Notes: generated by a model from the sequence alone, not told the origin. 64,000 bases of DNA from Photobacterium toruni (GCF_024529955.1 NZ_AP024854.1:2604001-2668000); one strand, 5' to 3'; shown: positions 9,521-18,583, counted from the stretch's first letter. Made by a program: numbers and translations.

Positions 9521-10324
9521 TTATTTAGACAATAAAAATAGGAATAAACCAGCACCTAAAATTAAACGGTAGATAACAAACGGCATCATACCTAAGCGAG
9601 TCACTAATTTTAAGAATACATGAATACATGCATACGCACTGACAAACGAAACTGCAATACCGATACTTAGATTACTGATATCAATCGGCTCAGTGCCTGT
9701 TACCAATTTAAGGCCTAAATATCCACCAGCAAGTAGAATAATAGGAATCGACATTAAAAATGAGAATCGTGCTGCCGCTTCACGTGTAAAGCCAAGGTAT
9801 AGAGCAGCAGTCATTGTTGCACCAGAGCGAGATGTACCAGGAATAATAGCTGCCGCTTGAGCTAAACCAATTAAGACCGCACTTTTCCATGTGGTTTGAT
9901 ATTCATTGTCAGTCTGCTTAGCATGTTTATCAACCCACCATAGCAGTAAGCCAAAAATAATAGTTGTACAAGCTATAACCCACGCAGAACGCAAATACAT
10001 CTCAATAAAGTCTTTCATCAACAAGCCAAATATACAGGCTGGAATCGTTGATATTACGATCATCCATGCCAATTTCGATTCGGCATTATGTTGACGCTTA
10101 AAAATTGAAGCTAACCATGCGCTAAGTAGCGTAACAACTTCTTTACGGAAATAAATCATTACAGCTAATAATGTGCCGACATGCACTGCAACATCAAATG
10201 CCAATCCCTGATCTTGCCACCCCAAAATTTCTGACGGTAAAATAAGATGGGCAGAACTTGATACAGGTAAAAATTCTGTTAATCCCTGTAATAGGGCAAG
10301 CATAATCGCTTCAAAGTGACTCAT
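9521..10324 (-). CDS. uppP: Undecaprenyl-diphosphatase UppP (BacA)
   Basis: This 267-residue polytopic inner-membrane enzyme dephosphorylates undecaprenyl diphosphate so the lipid carrier can be reused for peptidoglycan and other surface polymers. The two family signatures are clear: [13 protein letters not shown] near residues 14-26 and [12 protein letters not shown] near 162-173. Length matches E. coli BacA (273). It is the last gene of a minus-strand run after folB and folK, 55 bases downstream of the folK stop, with AAGGA before its ATG. Confidence 0.95.
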   Translation of the reverse strand: MSHFEAIMLALLQGLTEFLPVSSSAHLILPSEILGWQDQGLAFDVAVHVGTLLAVMIYFRKEVVTLLSAWLASIFKRQHNAESKLAWMIVISTIPACIFGLLMKDFIEMYLRSAWVIACTTIIFGLLLWWVDKHAKQTDNEYQTTWKSAVLIGLAQAAAIIPGTSRSGATMTAALYLGFTREAAARFSFLMSIPIILLAGGYLGLKLVTGTEPIDISNLSIGIAVSFVSAYACIHVFLKLVTRLGMMPFVIYRLILGAGLFLFLLSK

Positions 10325-10379
10325 TCATTATCCTTAATTTATATATTATTTATTACGATACGCAATAATTTACTCAGCA

Positions 10380-10853
10380 TTACTCAACAGGCCATAACTG
10401 CTGTTGAGGTGAAAAATGTTGCCATAACTCAGCAATCGTCTGCTGTTGTCCTGGAATAATTAATTCAGGACATAACTCGCTCATCGGCCATAGTACAAAA
10501 GCAAATTTATACAAATCAGACCGCGGTATGGTAGGTGAGCACTCACAAATAACGTCACCATACAATAAAATATCAAGATCAATAGTACGACTTTGATTTT
10601 TTTGGGTATTTTCAGGGCGGCCAAGTTGGCGTTCAATATCTTTTAATGACTGCTGCAGCATAATCAAAGACAGTGACGTTTTTATTTCAATGACACTATT
10701 AAAAAAATTATCGCCATTAAAACCAACAGGTTCAGCTTCAAATACACGCGACATTCGCCACGAACTCGCCAATTGAGTAACCGCTTTTACACCTGCAGGT
10801 AAGTAATGTTCGCGATCAATATTGCTGCCAATGCTGATATAAGCGGTGATCAC
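10380..10853 (-). CDS. folK: HPPK, 6-hydroxymethyl-dihydropterin pyrophosphokinase
   Basis: A 157-residue cytosolic enzyme of folate synthesis that transfers pyrophosphate from ATP to 6-hydroxymethyl-7,8-dihydropterin. Family marks are the opening YISIGSNID, the EAEPVGF.GDNFFNSV stretch, and QSRTIDLDILLYGD with the metal-binding DxD. The start is a GTG whose G overlaps the folB TAG stop (TAGTG), implying translational coupling. Linking folK to folB differs from E. coli, where folK sits elsewhere, but the two steps are consecutive in the pathway. Confidence 0.93.
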   Translation of the reverse strand: MITAYISIGSNIDREHYLPAGVKAVTQLASSWRMSRVFEAEPVGFNGDNFFNSVIEIKTSLSLIMLQQSLKDIERQLGRPENTQKNQSRTIDLDILLYGDVICECSPTIPRSDLYKFAFVLWPMSELCPELIIPGQQQTIAELWQHFSPQQQLWPVE

Positions 10854-11206
10854 TACTTAATACCTCGCTCAATTTGAACCCCAACCCCACGAGCATTAGC
10901 AATAGCACTAGGCTTAGTAACGCGTACTTTTACCCACGGCACTGAAAAACGGGTCATAATCAAACTGGCAATATCTTCCGCAACCCGTTCAACTAACAAA
11001 AAACGTCCTTGAGTAATATGCTCTGTAACTGCAGTACAGACCATGGAGTAATCTAACGCTAAATTAACATCATCAGCCATAGCAGCAGGACAATTATCGT
11101 GAGCCATCTCTAAATCTAATACCAATTTCTGTTTAATTTGTTGCTCCCAGTCATACACTCCAATAGTGGCGATAACTTCGAGTTGTTCTATAAATACTGT
11201 GTCCAT
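10853..11206 (-). CDS. folB: Dihydroneopterin aldolase
   Basis: A 117-residue enzyme that cleaves dihydroneopterin to 6-hydroxymethyl-dihydropterin, the substrate of the next gene, folK. The start MDTVFIEQLEVIATIGVYDWE is the family hallmark; the catalytic region around Y18-E21 and the C-terminal VKVRVTKPSAIANA block are present. It is the first gene of the folB-folK-uppP operon and is divergent from plsY. The intergenic region holds three inverted repeats that may control both directions. Confidence 0.94.
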   Translation of the reverse strand: MDTVFIEQLEVIATIGVYDWEQQIKQKLVLDLEMAHDNCPAAMADDVNLALDYSMVCTAVTEHITQGRFLLVERVAEDIASLIMTRFSVPWVKVRVTKPSAIANARGVGVQIERGIK

Positions 11207-11278
11207 ATTTAATCGCTAATTTTGTTAGAGGTCGGATACCTAATACACACAAAAACGCGTATTATCAGGCTATATTAG

Positions 11279-11372
11279 TTAGCATTGATAAATGCTAATC
11301 GGTCAATAACACACTTAATATTGACCATGATCGTGACTATATCACAGCCATAAACACGCTGATATTTATCAG
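11279..11372. promoter_or_regulatory. Cluster of three perfect inverted repeats between folB and plsY
   Basis: Three perfect inverted repeats follow each other: TTAGCATT/AATGCTAA (11279-11298, 4-base loop), GGTCAATA/TATTGACC (11301-11326, 10-base spacer) and CTGATA/TATCAG (11359-11372, 2-base spacer). None has a T run. They could be operator sites for the divergent pair, but I do not recognise the regulator. Confidence 0.45.
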
Positions 11373-11457
11373 TACCAATATTGATAAAGATAAGATCTAG
11401 CTAACATTTAGTAATAATAAATAGCAGGGCTTATCTTTCAAATAATCGGAATATTGC

Positions 11458-12072
11458 ATGACACCATTAGCGTTATTGATGATCATTGCGGCCTATCTAT
11501 TAGGATCTATTTCCAGTGCAGTATTAATTTCAAAACTGTACCATTTTCCCGATCCTCGCACTCACGGGTCATTTAATCCCGGTGCAACCAATGTACTTCG
11601 TCTTGGGGGAAAAACTGCCGCAATATTAGTTTTAGTTGCCGATATATTAAAAGGTATGCTTCCAGTTTGGTTAAGCTATTTTTTAGGCTTAAACCCGTTC
11701 TTATTAGGCATCATCGGTATCGCTGCCTGTTTAGGTCATATCTACCCAATTTTCTTCCATTTTCAAGGAGGGAAAGGGGTCGCAACAGCACTGGGTGCAT
11801 TAGCCCCGATAGGCTGGGATCTTAGTAGTAGTTTAATTATTATTTGGATATTAGCATTAACACTAACAGGATACTCATCATTAGCATCATTAGTTACCGC
11901 CCTTGTTGCGCCATTAATGACCTGGATGGTAAAACCTGAATATACCATGCCCGTCGCCATGCTTTCTTGCTTAATTATCTTTCGCCATCAAGACAACATT
12001 CGCCGTTTACTTGATGGTAACGAAACTAAAATATGGCAAAAGTTTTGCCGTAAAAGTCACGAAAAACAATAA
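11458..12072 (+). CDS. plsY: Acyl-phosphate:glycerol-3-phosphate acyltransferase PlsY
   Basis: A 204-residue polytopic membrane enzyme that makes lysophosphatidic acid from acyl phosphate and glycerol-3-phosphate, the first acylation in phospholipid synthesis. The three conserved PlsY motifs are visible: [11 protein letters not shown] near residue 16, [13 protein letters not shown] near 36-48 (phosphate binding), and [11 protein letters not shown] near 103-113. Length is close to E. coli YgiH (205). It lies between folB and tsaD, as in E. coli. No strong ribosome binding site is seen just upstream, but the start is at the conserved position. Confidence 0.94.
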   Translation: MTPLALLMIIAAYLLGSISSAVLISKLYHFPDPRTHGSFNPGATNVLRLGGKTAAILVLVADILKGMLPVWLSYFLGLNPFLLGIIGIAACLGHIYPIFFHFQGGKGVATALGALAPIGWDLSSSLIIIWILALTLTGYSSLASLVTALVAPLMTWMVKPEYTMPVAMLSCLIIFRHQDNIRRLLDGNETKIWQKFCRKSHEKQ

Positions 12073-12090
12073 AAACACGCGATAAAACAC

Positions 12091-12118
12091 AAAAAAAGCG
12101 AGAAATAAATTCTCGCTT
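12091..12118. terminator. Terminator between plsY and tsaD
   Basis: AAGCGAGAA pairs with TTCTCGCTT around a five-base loop. On the minus strand a run of seven T follows, so it mainly serves tsaD; it may also stop plsY. Confidence 0.85.
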
Positions 12119-12142
12119 ATCATTTAGGTTAATATCTCTTTT

Positions 12143-13162
12143 TTACGACTTAACTGGCTTCAATTGATCAATAGGCCAACGCGGATAAACCTTAACCCCA
12201 AGATCCATCATTTCATTATTTTTCAAACGTTGCATACCCGCATAGGCAATCATCGCACCATTATCGGTACAAAATTCAGTACGCGGATAAAATACTTGAC
12301 CGCGCATACCTTTCATCATGGTTTCAAGTTGTTGACGTAACGATTTATTGGCACTTACACCACCAGCAATCACTAAACTTTTATAGCCTGTTTGCTTAAG
12401 TGCGCGCTTACATTTAATCGCTAAAGTATCCACTACTGCATCTTGAAATGCATAAGCAATATCTGCACGAGTTTGTGGATCATCATCATTGCCACGAATC
12501 GTATTTGCTGCAAATGTTTTTAAACCCGAAAAACTGAAATCAAGCCCTGGACGGTCCGTCATTGGACGCGGGAACTTAAATCGTCCCGGAGTACCTTGTT
12601 CGGCCATTTTCGACAGTCGTGGGCCGCCTGGGTAATCTAAGCCCATCATTTTAGCCGTTTTATCAAATGCTTCACCCGCCGCATCATCAACTGACTCACC
12701 AAGGATCTGATAATCACCAATTCCACGCACATCCACCATCATGGTGTGTCCGCCGGAAACCAGTAACGCCACAAAAGGAAATTCTGGTGGATTATCTTCC
12801 AACATTGGCGCTAACAAATGACCTTCCATGTGGTGTACAGCAACCGCAGGTAAATCCCATGCATAGGCTAAACTACGACCGATAGTCGCGCCGACTAAAA
12901 GTGCACCAACAAGACCAGGACCTGCGGTATACGCAACGCCATCAAGATCATCAGGGGTTAAACCTGCTGCCGCTAATGTCGCAGTGATTAAGGGAATGGT
13001 TTTTTTTACATGATCACGTGACGCTAACTCAGGCACCACACCACCGTAATCGGCATGTAACTTTACTTGACTGTAAAGTTCATGTGCCAATAAACCTTTT
13101 TCATCATCAAAAATTGCGATACCTGTTTCATCACAGGAGGTCTCAATGCCCAATATACGCAT
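12143..13162 (-). CDS. tsaD: tRNA threonylcarbamoyltransferase subunit TsaD
   Basis: A 339-residue ASKHA-fold protein that, with TsaB and TsaE, transfers the threonylcarbamoyl group to A37 of ANN-decoding tRNAs. It opens [14 protein letters not shown], carries the metal-binding HMEGH (H111, H115), and has the glycine-rich SGGHTMM and AGGVSANK loops. The start at 13162 is preceded by GAGG and matches the family N-terminus. The frame stays open for another 55 codons upstream to 13327, but that sequence is not TsaD-like. It is divergent from rpsU, as in E. coli. Confidence 0.96.
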   Translation of the reverse strand: MRILGIETSCDETGIAIFDDEKGLLAHELYSQVKLHADYGGVVPELASRDHVKKTIPLITATLAAAGLTPDDLDGVAYTAGPGLVGALLVGATIGRSLAYAWDLPAVAVHHMEGHLLAPMLEDNPPEFPFVALLVSGGHTMMVDVRGIGDYQILGESVDDAAGEAFDKTAKMMGLDYPGGPRLSKMAEQGTPGRFKFPRPMTDRPGLDFSFSGLKTFAANTIRGNDDDPQTRADIAYAFQDAVVDTLAIKCKRALKQTGYKSLVIAGGVSANKSLRQQLETMMKGMRGQVFYPRTEFCTDNGAMIAYAGMQRLKNNEMMDLGVKVYPRWPIDQLKPVKS

Positions 13163-13310
13163 AACAGCCTCTATACTATTCGGGGACCTAATCAAAAAAA
13201 TCAGTCTAGTTTCAATAACAACCGATAATTCATACAGGTTTATAAGGGGGTAATTGAGTGCCATGTTACCGCTGTTAACACAAATTAACCAGTTCATAGG
13301 CGTAGAATGC

Positions 13311-13340
13311 TTTACAAATACCCCCAAATCAGATTAGAAT
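13311..13340 (+). promoter_or_regulatory. Sigma-70 promoter of the rpsU operon
   Basis: TTTACA (13311-13316) and TAGAAT (13335-13340) each match the consensus hexamer at five of six bases with an 18-base spacer. They lie about 70 bases before rpsU. Confidence 0.6.
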
Positions 13341-13411
13341 TTCGCACCATTTTAATCATCTGACACTTTGAACGTCAGTATTAAACCGAATCACTCTGAG
13401 GTGAGTATTAC

Positions 13412-13627
13412 ATGCCAGTAATCAAAGTACGTGAAAACGAACCGTTTGACGTAGCACTACGTCGTTTCAAGCGCTCTTGCGAAAAAGCAGGTATCCTTTC
13501 TGAAGTTCGTCGTCGTGAGCACTTCGAAAAGCCAACAACTGTACGTAAGCGTGCTAAAGCAGCGGCAGTTAAGCGTCACCTGAAGAAATTGGCTCGCGAA
13601 AACGCGCGTCGCGTTCGTCTGTACTAA
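13412..13627 (+). CDS. rpsU: 30S ribosomal protein S21
   Basis: A 71-residue, strongly basic ribosomal protein. The start [20 protein letters not shown] and the Arg/Lys-rich C-terminus are those of S21, and the length equals the E. coli protein. A very strong Shine-Dalgarno (TGAGGTGA) precedes the ATG. It heads the macromolecular synthesis operon that links ribosome, primase and sigma factor supply. Confidence 0.98.
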   Translation: MPVIKVRENEPFDVALRRFKRSCEKAGILSEVRRREHFEKPTTVRKRAKAAAVKRHLKKLARENARRVRLY

Positions 13628-13658
13628 TCGTTAGATTATTAAACAGAAGGATCGCGTA

Positions 13659-14102
13659 ATGACTCTTATTGAACGCCTAAAAAGCGAACAAATAGCGGCG
13701 ATGAAGGCGAAAAATAAACCTCGTCTTGGTGCCATCCGTTTAGTTCTTGCTGCAATTAAACAACGCGAAGTTGACGAAAAGATCACTCTTTCCAACGACG
13801 ACGTGTTAGTAGTATTAACAAAAATGGTGAAGCAACGTCGTGACTCTGTAGCCCAGTATGAAGCTGCAGGCCGTCAAGATCTTGCTGATATTGAACATGC
13901 TGAAATCAGTGTCTTAGCAGAATTTATGCCTCAACCATTAAGTGAAGATGAAATCTCTGCTTTGATGGATGAAGCTATTGCTGCAACAGGTGCTGCTAGC
14001 ATGCAAGATATGGGCAAGGTCATGGGCGTACTGAAACCGCAAATTCAGGGTCGTGCCGATATGGGGATTGTTAGCAAGCTGGTGAAAATCAAGCTAGGCT
14101 AA
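13659..14102 (+). CDS. yqeY: GatB/YqeY domain protein
   Basis: A 147-residue helical protein resembling the C-terminal tRNA-binding tail of GatB. Typical stretches are KSEQIAAMKAKNKPRLGAIRLVLAAIK near the start and the closing MGKVMGVLKPQIQGRADMG. It sits 31 bases after rpsU with its own AGAAGGA site, and a hairpin separates it from dnaG. Vibrio genomes, as I recall, have it at the same place, whereas E. coli has no gene between rpsU and dnaG. GatB is absent from this window. Its biochemical role is unclear. Confidence 0.9.
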   Translation: MTLIERLKSEQIAAMKAKNKPRLGAIRLVLAAIKQREVDEKITLSNDDVLVVLTKMVKQRRDSVAQYEAAGRQDLADIEHAEISVLAEFMPQPLSEDEISALMDEAIAATGAASMQDMGKVMGVLKPQIQGRADMGIVSKLVKIKLG

Positions 14103-14120
14103 TCACTCCTCTTATTCTGC

Positions 14121-14158
14121 AACAAGCCGTGCTATTCTTTTGGAATGCGCGGCTTGTT
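14121..14158 (+). terminator. Hairpin upstream of dnaG, possible partial terminator
   Basis: AACAAGCCGTGC (14121-14132) pairs with GCGCGGCTTGTT (14147-14158) as a 12-bp stem with one G-T pair. No long T run follows. It resembles in place and shape the internal terminator that limits dnaG expression in the E. coli operon. Confidence 0.6.
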
Positions 14159-14233
14159 TGTATCTGGCAATCCCCACTTTTAACGGTCTAACCGTTACAC
14201 TCTTTTGACTCACTCAAGGTTGTTTGCTTTGTT

Positions 14234-15991
14234 ATGGCAGGAAAAATACCGCGTTCGTTTATTGATGATTTAATCTCTCGACATGATATTGTTGATGTTA
14301 TTGACGCGCGAGTAAAACTCAAAAAGCAAGGTAAGAACTTTGGAGCCTGCTGTCCCTTCCATAATGAAAAAACGCCATCTTTTTCGGTAAGCCAAGAAAA
14401 ACAGTTCTATCATTGTTTTGGGTGCGGTGTTCATGGCAACGTACTTGATTTCGTGATGGAGTATGATCGGTTAGAGTTTGTTGATGCCATTGAAGAGCTT
14501 GCTTCACAGTTAGGTTTAGAAGTGCCACGTGAAGATGATGGTACCAATACTCCTCGAGGCCCTAAAGCGGCAGACAAACGTAATTACTATGAACTCATGG
14601 GCCAAGTGTCACAGTTTTATCAATCACAATTACGCGCACAAGATGCTCAAATTGCCGTTGATTATCTCAAAGGACGTGGCTTATCGGGCGATATTGTAAA
14701 AAAATTCAATATCGGTTTTATTCCCGATCAATGGGACATGGTGCGCACTCGCTTTGGGCGTGATAATGAATCGCAAAAAGCACTTGTTAACACCGGAATG
14801 CTGATCGAAAATGATCAAGGTCGTCGTTATGACCGCTTTCGTGGACGAGTGATGTTTCCGATCCATGATCGCCGAGGACGTGTGATTGGTTTTGGTGGGC
14901 GCGTTTTAGGTGATGGTACACCTAAATACCTTAACTCACCGGAAACCGATATTTTCCATAAAGGTCGAGAACTTTATGGATTATATGAAGTATTACAAAC
15001 CCACCGTGAACCTGAAAAAATCATGGTGGTTGAAGGTTATATGGATGTGGTAGCTTTAGCCCAATTTGGGGTTGATTATGCGGTCGCGTCTTTAGGAACC
15101 GCAACCACAGGCGATCATATTCAAAGCCTGTTCCGTCAAACTAGCACCGTTGTGTGTTGTTACGATGGCGATCGTGCGGGACGAGAAGCGGCATGGCGTG
15201 CGATGGAACAAGCATTGCCCTTTTTAACCGATGGCCGCCAATTGAAATTTATGTTTTTACCTGATGGCGAAGATCCAGATTCGTGTATTCGCGCCGAAGG
15301 AAAAGCACAATTTGAACAACGCATTGATGCCGCTACATCGCTATCAGCGTTTTTGTTTAATAGCTTAATGTTACAAATTGATACCAGTAGCCGTGAAGGT
15401 AAAGCGAAGTTAACTACGCTCGCCGTTCCCTTAATTGATAAAGTACCAGGTGGTACTCTACGGCTATACTTACGAGAGTTACTGGGAAAAAAACTCGGCT
15501 TACCCGATGAAGCACAATTACAGCAACTATTGTCAAAGCATGGTCAAATCACTAAACCAGTAGGTCAGGTGCAAATTAAACGCACCCCTATGCGAGAAGT
15601 TATCGCATTACTGATTCAGCACCCACACTTTGTACAACAGCTTAAATTCGATATGGACGCATTTGCTGGTATTGAGCTTGCAGGATTAAATTTATTGCTA
15701 TCGATAGTTGATAAATGCCGAAACAATCCCAATATTAGCACAGGACAGCTTTTAGAATATTGGCGGGGCACTAAGAATGAAGCCATGATGGCACGACTTG
15801 CCGCGTGGGAGCTACCGTTGTCAAATGATGAAGACAACAGCCTCGATGTATTTTTAGACGCAATGGATAAAATTATTATTCAGTGTGTTAATCAACAAAT
15901 TGAACAGTTGCAGACTAAATCAAGAACCGTCGGCTTATCAGTCGAAGAAAAGCAGGAATTACAGTTATTAACGCTGAATCGTCCTGCCTAA
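14234..15991 (+). CDS. dnaG: DNA primase
   Basis: A 585-residue primase that makes RNA primers for replication and docks on DnaB helicase. The N-terminal CHC2 zinc site uses C40, H43, C61 and C64. The TOPRIM catalytic core has VVEGYMDVVAL near residue 266 and DGDRAG near 310-315. The C-terminal part, about 430-585, would be the helicase-binding domain. Length matches E. coli (581). It is preceded by a hairpin that probably lowers its expression relative to rpsU and rpoD. Confidence 0.97.
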   Translation: MAGKIPRSFIDDLISRHDIVDVIDARVKLKKQGKNFGACCPFHNEKTPSFSVSQEKQFYHCFGCGVHGNVLDFVMEYDRLEFVDAIEELASQLGLEVPREDDGTNTPRGPKAADKRNYYELMGQVSQFYQSQLRAQDAQIAVDYLKGRGLSGDIVKKFNIGFIPDQWDMVRTRFGRDNESQKALVNTGMLIENDQGRRYDRFRGRVMFPIHDRRGRVIGFGGRVLGDGTPKYLNSPETDIFHKGRELYGLYEVLQTHREPEKIMVVEGYMDVVALAQFGVDYAVASLGTATTGDHIQSLFRQTSTVVCCYDGDRAGREAAWRAMEQALPFLTDGRQLKFMFLPDGEDPDSCIRAEGKAQFEQRIDAATSLSAFLFNSLMLQIDTSSREGKAKLTTLAVPLIDKVPGGTLRLYLRELLGKKLGLPDEAQLQQLLSKHGQITKPVGQVQIKRTPMREVIALLIQHPHFVQQLKFDMDAFAGIELAGLNLLLSIVDKCRNNPNISTGQLLEYWRGTKNEAMMARLAAWELPLSNDEDNSLDVFLDAMDKIIIQCVNQQIEQLQTKSRTVGLSVEEKQELQLLTLNRPA

Positions 15992-15995
15992 TAAG

Positions 15996-16024
15996 TAGTC
16001 AACAATTAAGAAATTTGTTATAAT
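15996..16024 (+). promoter_or_regulatory. Internal promoter for rpoD
   Basis: A perfect TATAAT at 16019-16024 has a TG extension at 16016-16017 and a four-of-six -35 (TAGTCA at 15996-16001) with a 17-base spacer. It lies in the short dnaG-rpoD gap and would let rpoD be transcribed independently. Confidence 0.6.
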
Positions 16025-16083
16025 GACTGGTTTGCAACTCTGCATACTAAATTATCACTCAGACCCGAAGTTGGATACCGTCT

Positions 16084-17940
16084 ATGGAGCAAAATCCGCA
16101 GTCACAGCTAAAGTTACTTGTTGCTAAAGGCAAGGAACAAGGCTATCTGACCTACGCCGAAGTAAATGACCACCTACCAGAAGACATTGTTGATTCTGAT
16201 CAGGTTGAAGACATTATTCAAATGATTAATGACATGGGTATCAAGGTAGTTGAAACTGCCCCTGATGCTGATGAACTCATGATGACTGAAGATAATGCCG
16301 ACGAAGACGCCATTGAAGCAGCGGCGCAAGCATTATCAAGCGTAGAAAGCGAGATCGGTCGCACAACAGACCCTGTGCGTATGTACATGCGTGAAATGGG
16401 TACCGTTGAACTACTTACTCGCGAAGGCGAAATTGATATCGCAAAACGCATTGAAGATGGTATTAACCAAGTTCAATGCTCTGTTGCTGAATACCCATCA
16501 GCAATCGCTCATTTACTTGAGCAGTTTGACAAAGTTGAAGCAGATGAACTTCGTCTAACTGATATCATTTCAGGCTTCGTTGATCCAAACGAAGAAGCTA
16601 CTGCAGCACCAACAGCAACACACATTGGCTCAGAGCTCAGCGAAACCGATCTTGAAGATGAAGATAAAGATCTTGAAGACGGTGACGACGACGATGATGA
16701 TGATGCGGAAGAAGAAGAAGATGATGGCAGCATCGACCCAGAATTGGCGCGTGAAAAGTTCTTAGAACTTCGTCAATCCTATGAAAAAATGGCATTAGCC
16801 ATTAACACCAATGGTCGTCAACATGCAACAACAGAAGTTGCTGTTGAAGAATTGTCAGAAATTTTCAAGCAATTCCGTCTGATTCCAAAGCAATTTGATC
16901 GTCTAGTTAGCTCACTACGTGACTCAATGGATAAAGTACGCACTAACGAGCGTCTTATCATGCGTATGTGTGTTGATAACAGCAAAATGCCAAAGAAAAC
17001 ATTCATTAGCTTATTTGCAGGTAATGAATCAAACAGCGATTGGATTGATACCGCACTAAACTCAGGCAAGCCTTATGCTGATCGTTTAAAGGTCTATGAA
17101 GAAGATCTGCGTCGTTCAACATTAAAGCTACGTATCCTTGAACAGGAAACAGGTCTGTCGATTGAGCGAATCAAAGACATCAGCCGTCGTATGTCAATCG
17201 GTGAAGCAAAAGCTCGCCGTGCGAAAAAAGAGATGGTTGAAGCAAACTTACGTCTTGTAATCTCTATTGCGAAAAAATACACCAACCGAGGTTTACAGTT
17301 CTTGGATCTCATTCAAGAAGGTAACATCGGTCTAATGAAAGCGGTTGATAAATTTGAATACCGTCGTGGTTACAAATTCTCAACTTACGCAACATGGTGG
17401 ATCCGTCAGGCAATCACACGTTCAATCGCTGACCAAGCGCGTACTATTCGTATTCCAGTACACATGATTGAAACCATCAACAAATTGAATCGTATCTCAC
17501 GTCAGATGCTTCAAGAGATGGGTCGTGAGCCGTTACCTGAAGAATTGGCTGAACGCATGCAAATGCCGGAAGACAAGATTCGCAAAGTACTGAAGATTGC
17601 AAAAGAGCCAATCTCAATGGAAACTCCTATCGGTGATGATGAAGATTCACACCTAGGTGATTTCATTGAAGATACAACACTTCAACTTCCAATGGATGCT
17701 GCAACCGCAACTAACTTGCGTGCAGCAACTAACGATGTACTAGCGGGCTTAACGCCACGTGAAGCTAAAGTACTTCGTATGCGTTTTGGTATCGATATGA
17801 ATACCGACCACACGCTAGAAGAAGTGGGCAAGCAGTTTGATGTTACTCGTGAGCGTATCCGTCAGATCGAAGCAAAAGCGTTACGTAAATTACGTCACCC
17901 AAGCCGTTCTGATGTACTGCGTAGTTTCCTTGATGAATAA
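16084..17940 (+). CDS. rpoD: RNA polymerase primary sigma factor RpoD (sigma-70)
   Basis: A 618-residue housekeeping sigma factor. Region 1.1 starts [20 protein letters not shown]. Region 1.2 has VRMYMREMG near residue 99, followed by the non-conserved insert with a long Asp/Glu run near 198-216. Region 2 contains [17 protein letters not shown] near 413-429 and the -10 recognition helix [11 protein letters not shown]. The region 4.2 helix-turn-helix has [14 protein letters not shown] near 583-596. The acidic run is usual for proteobacterial sigma-70. The gene ends at a strong terminator. Confidence 0.98.
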   Translation: MEQNPQSQLKLLVAKGKEQGYLTYAEVNDHLPEDIVDSDQVEDIIQMINDMGIKVVETAPDADELMMTEDNADEDAIEAAAQALSSVESEIGRTTDPVRMYMREMGTVELLTREGEIDIAKRIEDGINQVQCSVAEYPSAIAHLLEQFDKVEADELRLTDIISGFVDPNEEATAAPTATHIGSELSETDLEDEDKDLEDGDDDDDDDAEEEEDDGSIDPELAREKFLELRQSYEKMALAINTNGRQHATTEVAVEELSEIFKQFRLIPKQFDRLVSSLRDSMDKVRTNERLIMRMCVDNSKMPKKTFISLFAGNESNSDWIDTALNSGKPYADRLKVYEEDLRRSTLKLRILEQETGLSIERIKDISRRMSIGEAKARRAKKEMVEANLRLVISIAKKYTNRGLQFLDLIQEGNIGLMKAVDKFEYRRGYKFSTYATWWIRQAITRSIADQARTIRIPVHMIETINKLNRISRQMLQEMGREPLPEELAERMQMPEDKIRKVLKIAKEPISMETPIGDDEDSHLGDFIEDTTLQLPMDAATATNLRAATNDVLAGLTPREAKVLRMRFGIDMNTDHTLEEVGKQFDVTRERIRQIEAKALRKLRHPSRSDVLRSFLDE

Positions 17941-17957
17941 GTAAACTCAAACCGTAT

Positions 17958-17987
17958 AAAAAAAGCGAGCCTTGAGCTCGCTTTTTT
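17958..17987 (+). terminator. Terminator after rpoD
   Basis: GCGAGC at 17965-17970 pairs with GCTCGC at 17976-17981, extended by A/T flanks and ending in six T. Confidence 0.92.
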
Positions 17988-18105
17988 ATTATCGGTAGTT
18001 CTATCTTTAACATTTAATAATTACCTAACCGTTGAAAAAACAAACAATTTTTTAATGTTAATCGCTAGACAAGCACCACACTATCCCCTATAATTCGTCG
18101 CATAT

Positions 18106-18181
18106 GGCCCCTTAGCTCAGTGGTTAGAGCAGGCGACTCATAATCGCTTGGTCCCCAGTTCAAGTCTGGGAGGGGCCACCA
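18106..18181 (+). tRNA. ileX: tRNA with CAT anticodon, probably tRNA-Ile2 (AUA-reading)
   Basis: A complete 76-base cloverleaf with encoded CCA. The 7-bp acceptor is GGCCCCT/AGGGGCC, the anticodon loop is CTCATAA, and the T arm is CCCAG-TTCAAGT-CTGGG. The anticodon CAT could mean Met, but the acceptor stem, D arm and anticodon stem match my memory of E. coli IleX, whose acceptor also begins GGCCCCT, and not elongator tRNA-Met, which begins GGCTACG. E. coli ileX also lies close to rpoD. If so, C34 must be converted to lysidine by TilS to read AUA. Confidence 0.8.
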
Positions 18182-18186
18182 AATTT

Positions 18187-18221
18187 TAAAAAGCTGAAGT
18201 ATTTTTACTTCAGCTTTTTTT
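18187..18221 (+). terminator. Terminator after the tRNA
   Basis: AAAGCTGAAGTA pairs with TACTTCAGCTTT around TTTT, followed by further T. The tRNA is therefore a single-gene transcript or the end of one. Confidence 0.9.
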
Positions 18222-18415
18222 CGTTTCAGCACGGTAAATGTAAAATACCGCTCCACTCTCGATATTATTATCACAATAAAAAACATCATTAACACGCCAA
18301 CACTTGATAAATAGCAAAGCTTTATTTTTATTTTTCCACATAATCATCATTTTCATGTTATGCATAAAATCAATAATGAACAGCTATATCTCAGGGTGCT
18401 AAATGATGGAATATC

Positions 18416-18424
18416 TGCTATAAT
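18416..18424 (+). promoter_or_regulatory. Extended -10 promoter of the pyk leader
   Basis: TGCTATAAT gives a perfect -10 (18419-18424) with TG one base upstream. No good -35 is visible, as is common for extended -10 promoters. Transcription would begin near 18431, giving pyk a leader of about 260 bases. Confidence 0.6.
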
Positions 18425-18453
18425 CCTGCGCTTGAATATTAAGGCTACAATCA

Positions 18454-18483
18454 ATGCTACAGAGGCATTTATCTACTTGTTAA
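18454..18483 (+). CDS. Putative 9-residue leader peptide upstream of pyk
   Basis: ATG to TAA encodes MLQRHLSTC. AAGG at 18441-18444 lies 9 bases before the ATG, and the predicted promoter is about 30 bases upstream. Expression is inferred only from this spacing. Confidence 0.3.
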   Translation: MLQRHLSTC

Positions 18484-18526
18484 TAATAACAACAATATAT
18501 TCATTACCACTTGAGATCACCAGAAT

Positions 18527-18550
18527 ATGAACTTTACAAAAGCGCACTAA
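18527..18550 (+). CDS. Putative 7-residue leader peptide overlapping the pyk leader hairpin
   Basis: ATG to TAA encodes MNFTKAH. Its last codons form the left arm and its stop codon the loop of the first hairpin in the pyk leader. It has only a weak ribosome binding site (GAG about 12 bases upstream), so it may not be translated. Confidence 0.25.
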   Translation: MNFTKAH

Positions 18551-18583
18551 CGCTTTTTTAAAGTAATCTTTAAAGCGTTTTTT
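18537..18583 (+). promoter_or_regulatory. Two mutually exclusive hairpins in the pyk leader (possible attenuator)
   Basis: Hairpin 1 pairs AAAAGCG (18538-18544) with CGCTTTT (18551-18557). Hairpin 2 pairs CGC plus TTTAAAG (18551-18563, with a TTT bulge) with CTTTAAAGCG (18568-18577) and is followed by six T. They share the CGCTTTT segment, so only one can form. Hairpin 2 looks like a terminator placed 106 bases before pyk. Confidence 0.5.

Noticed and set aside
16680..16725. GAC/GAT-rich repeat as a possible microsatellite
   Set aside because: It encodes the acidic, poorly conserved segment of RpoD, which is normally Asp/Glu-rich in proteobacteria.
16509..16733. Ser-rich minus-strand ORF inside rpoD
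   Set aside because: It is the complement of the Asp/Glu-rich insert of sigma-70 and has no independent support.
18065..18295. 76-codon minus-strand ORF across the tRNA
   Set aside because: It is the antisense reading of the tRNA. The translated tRNA complement is a well-known false protein, and there is no ribosome binding site.
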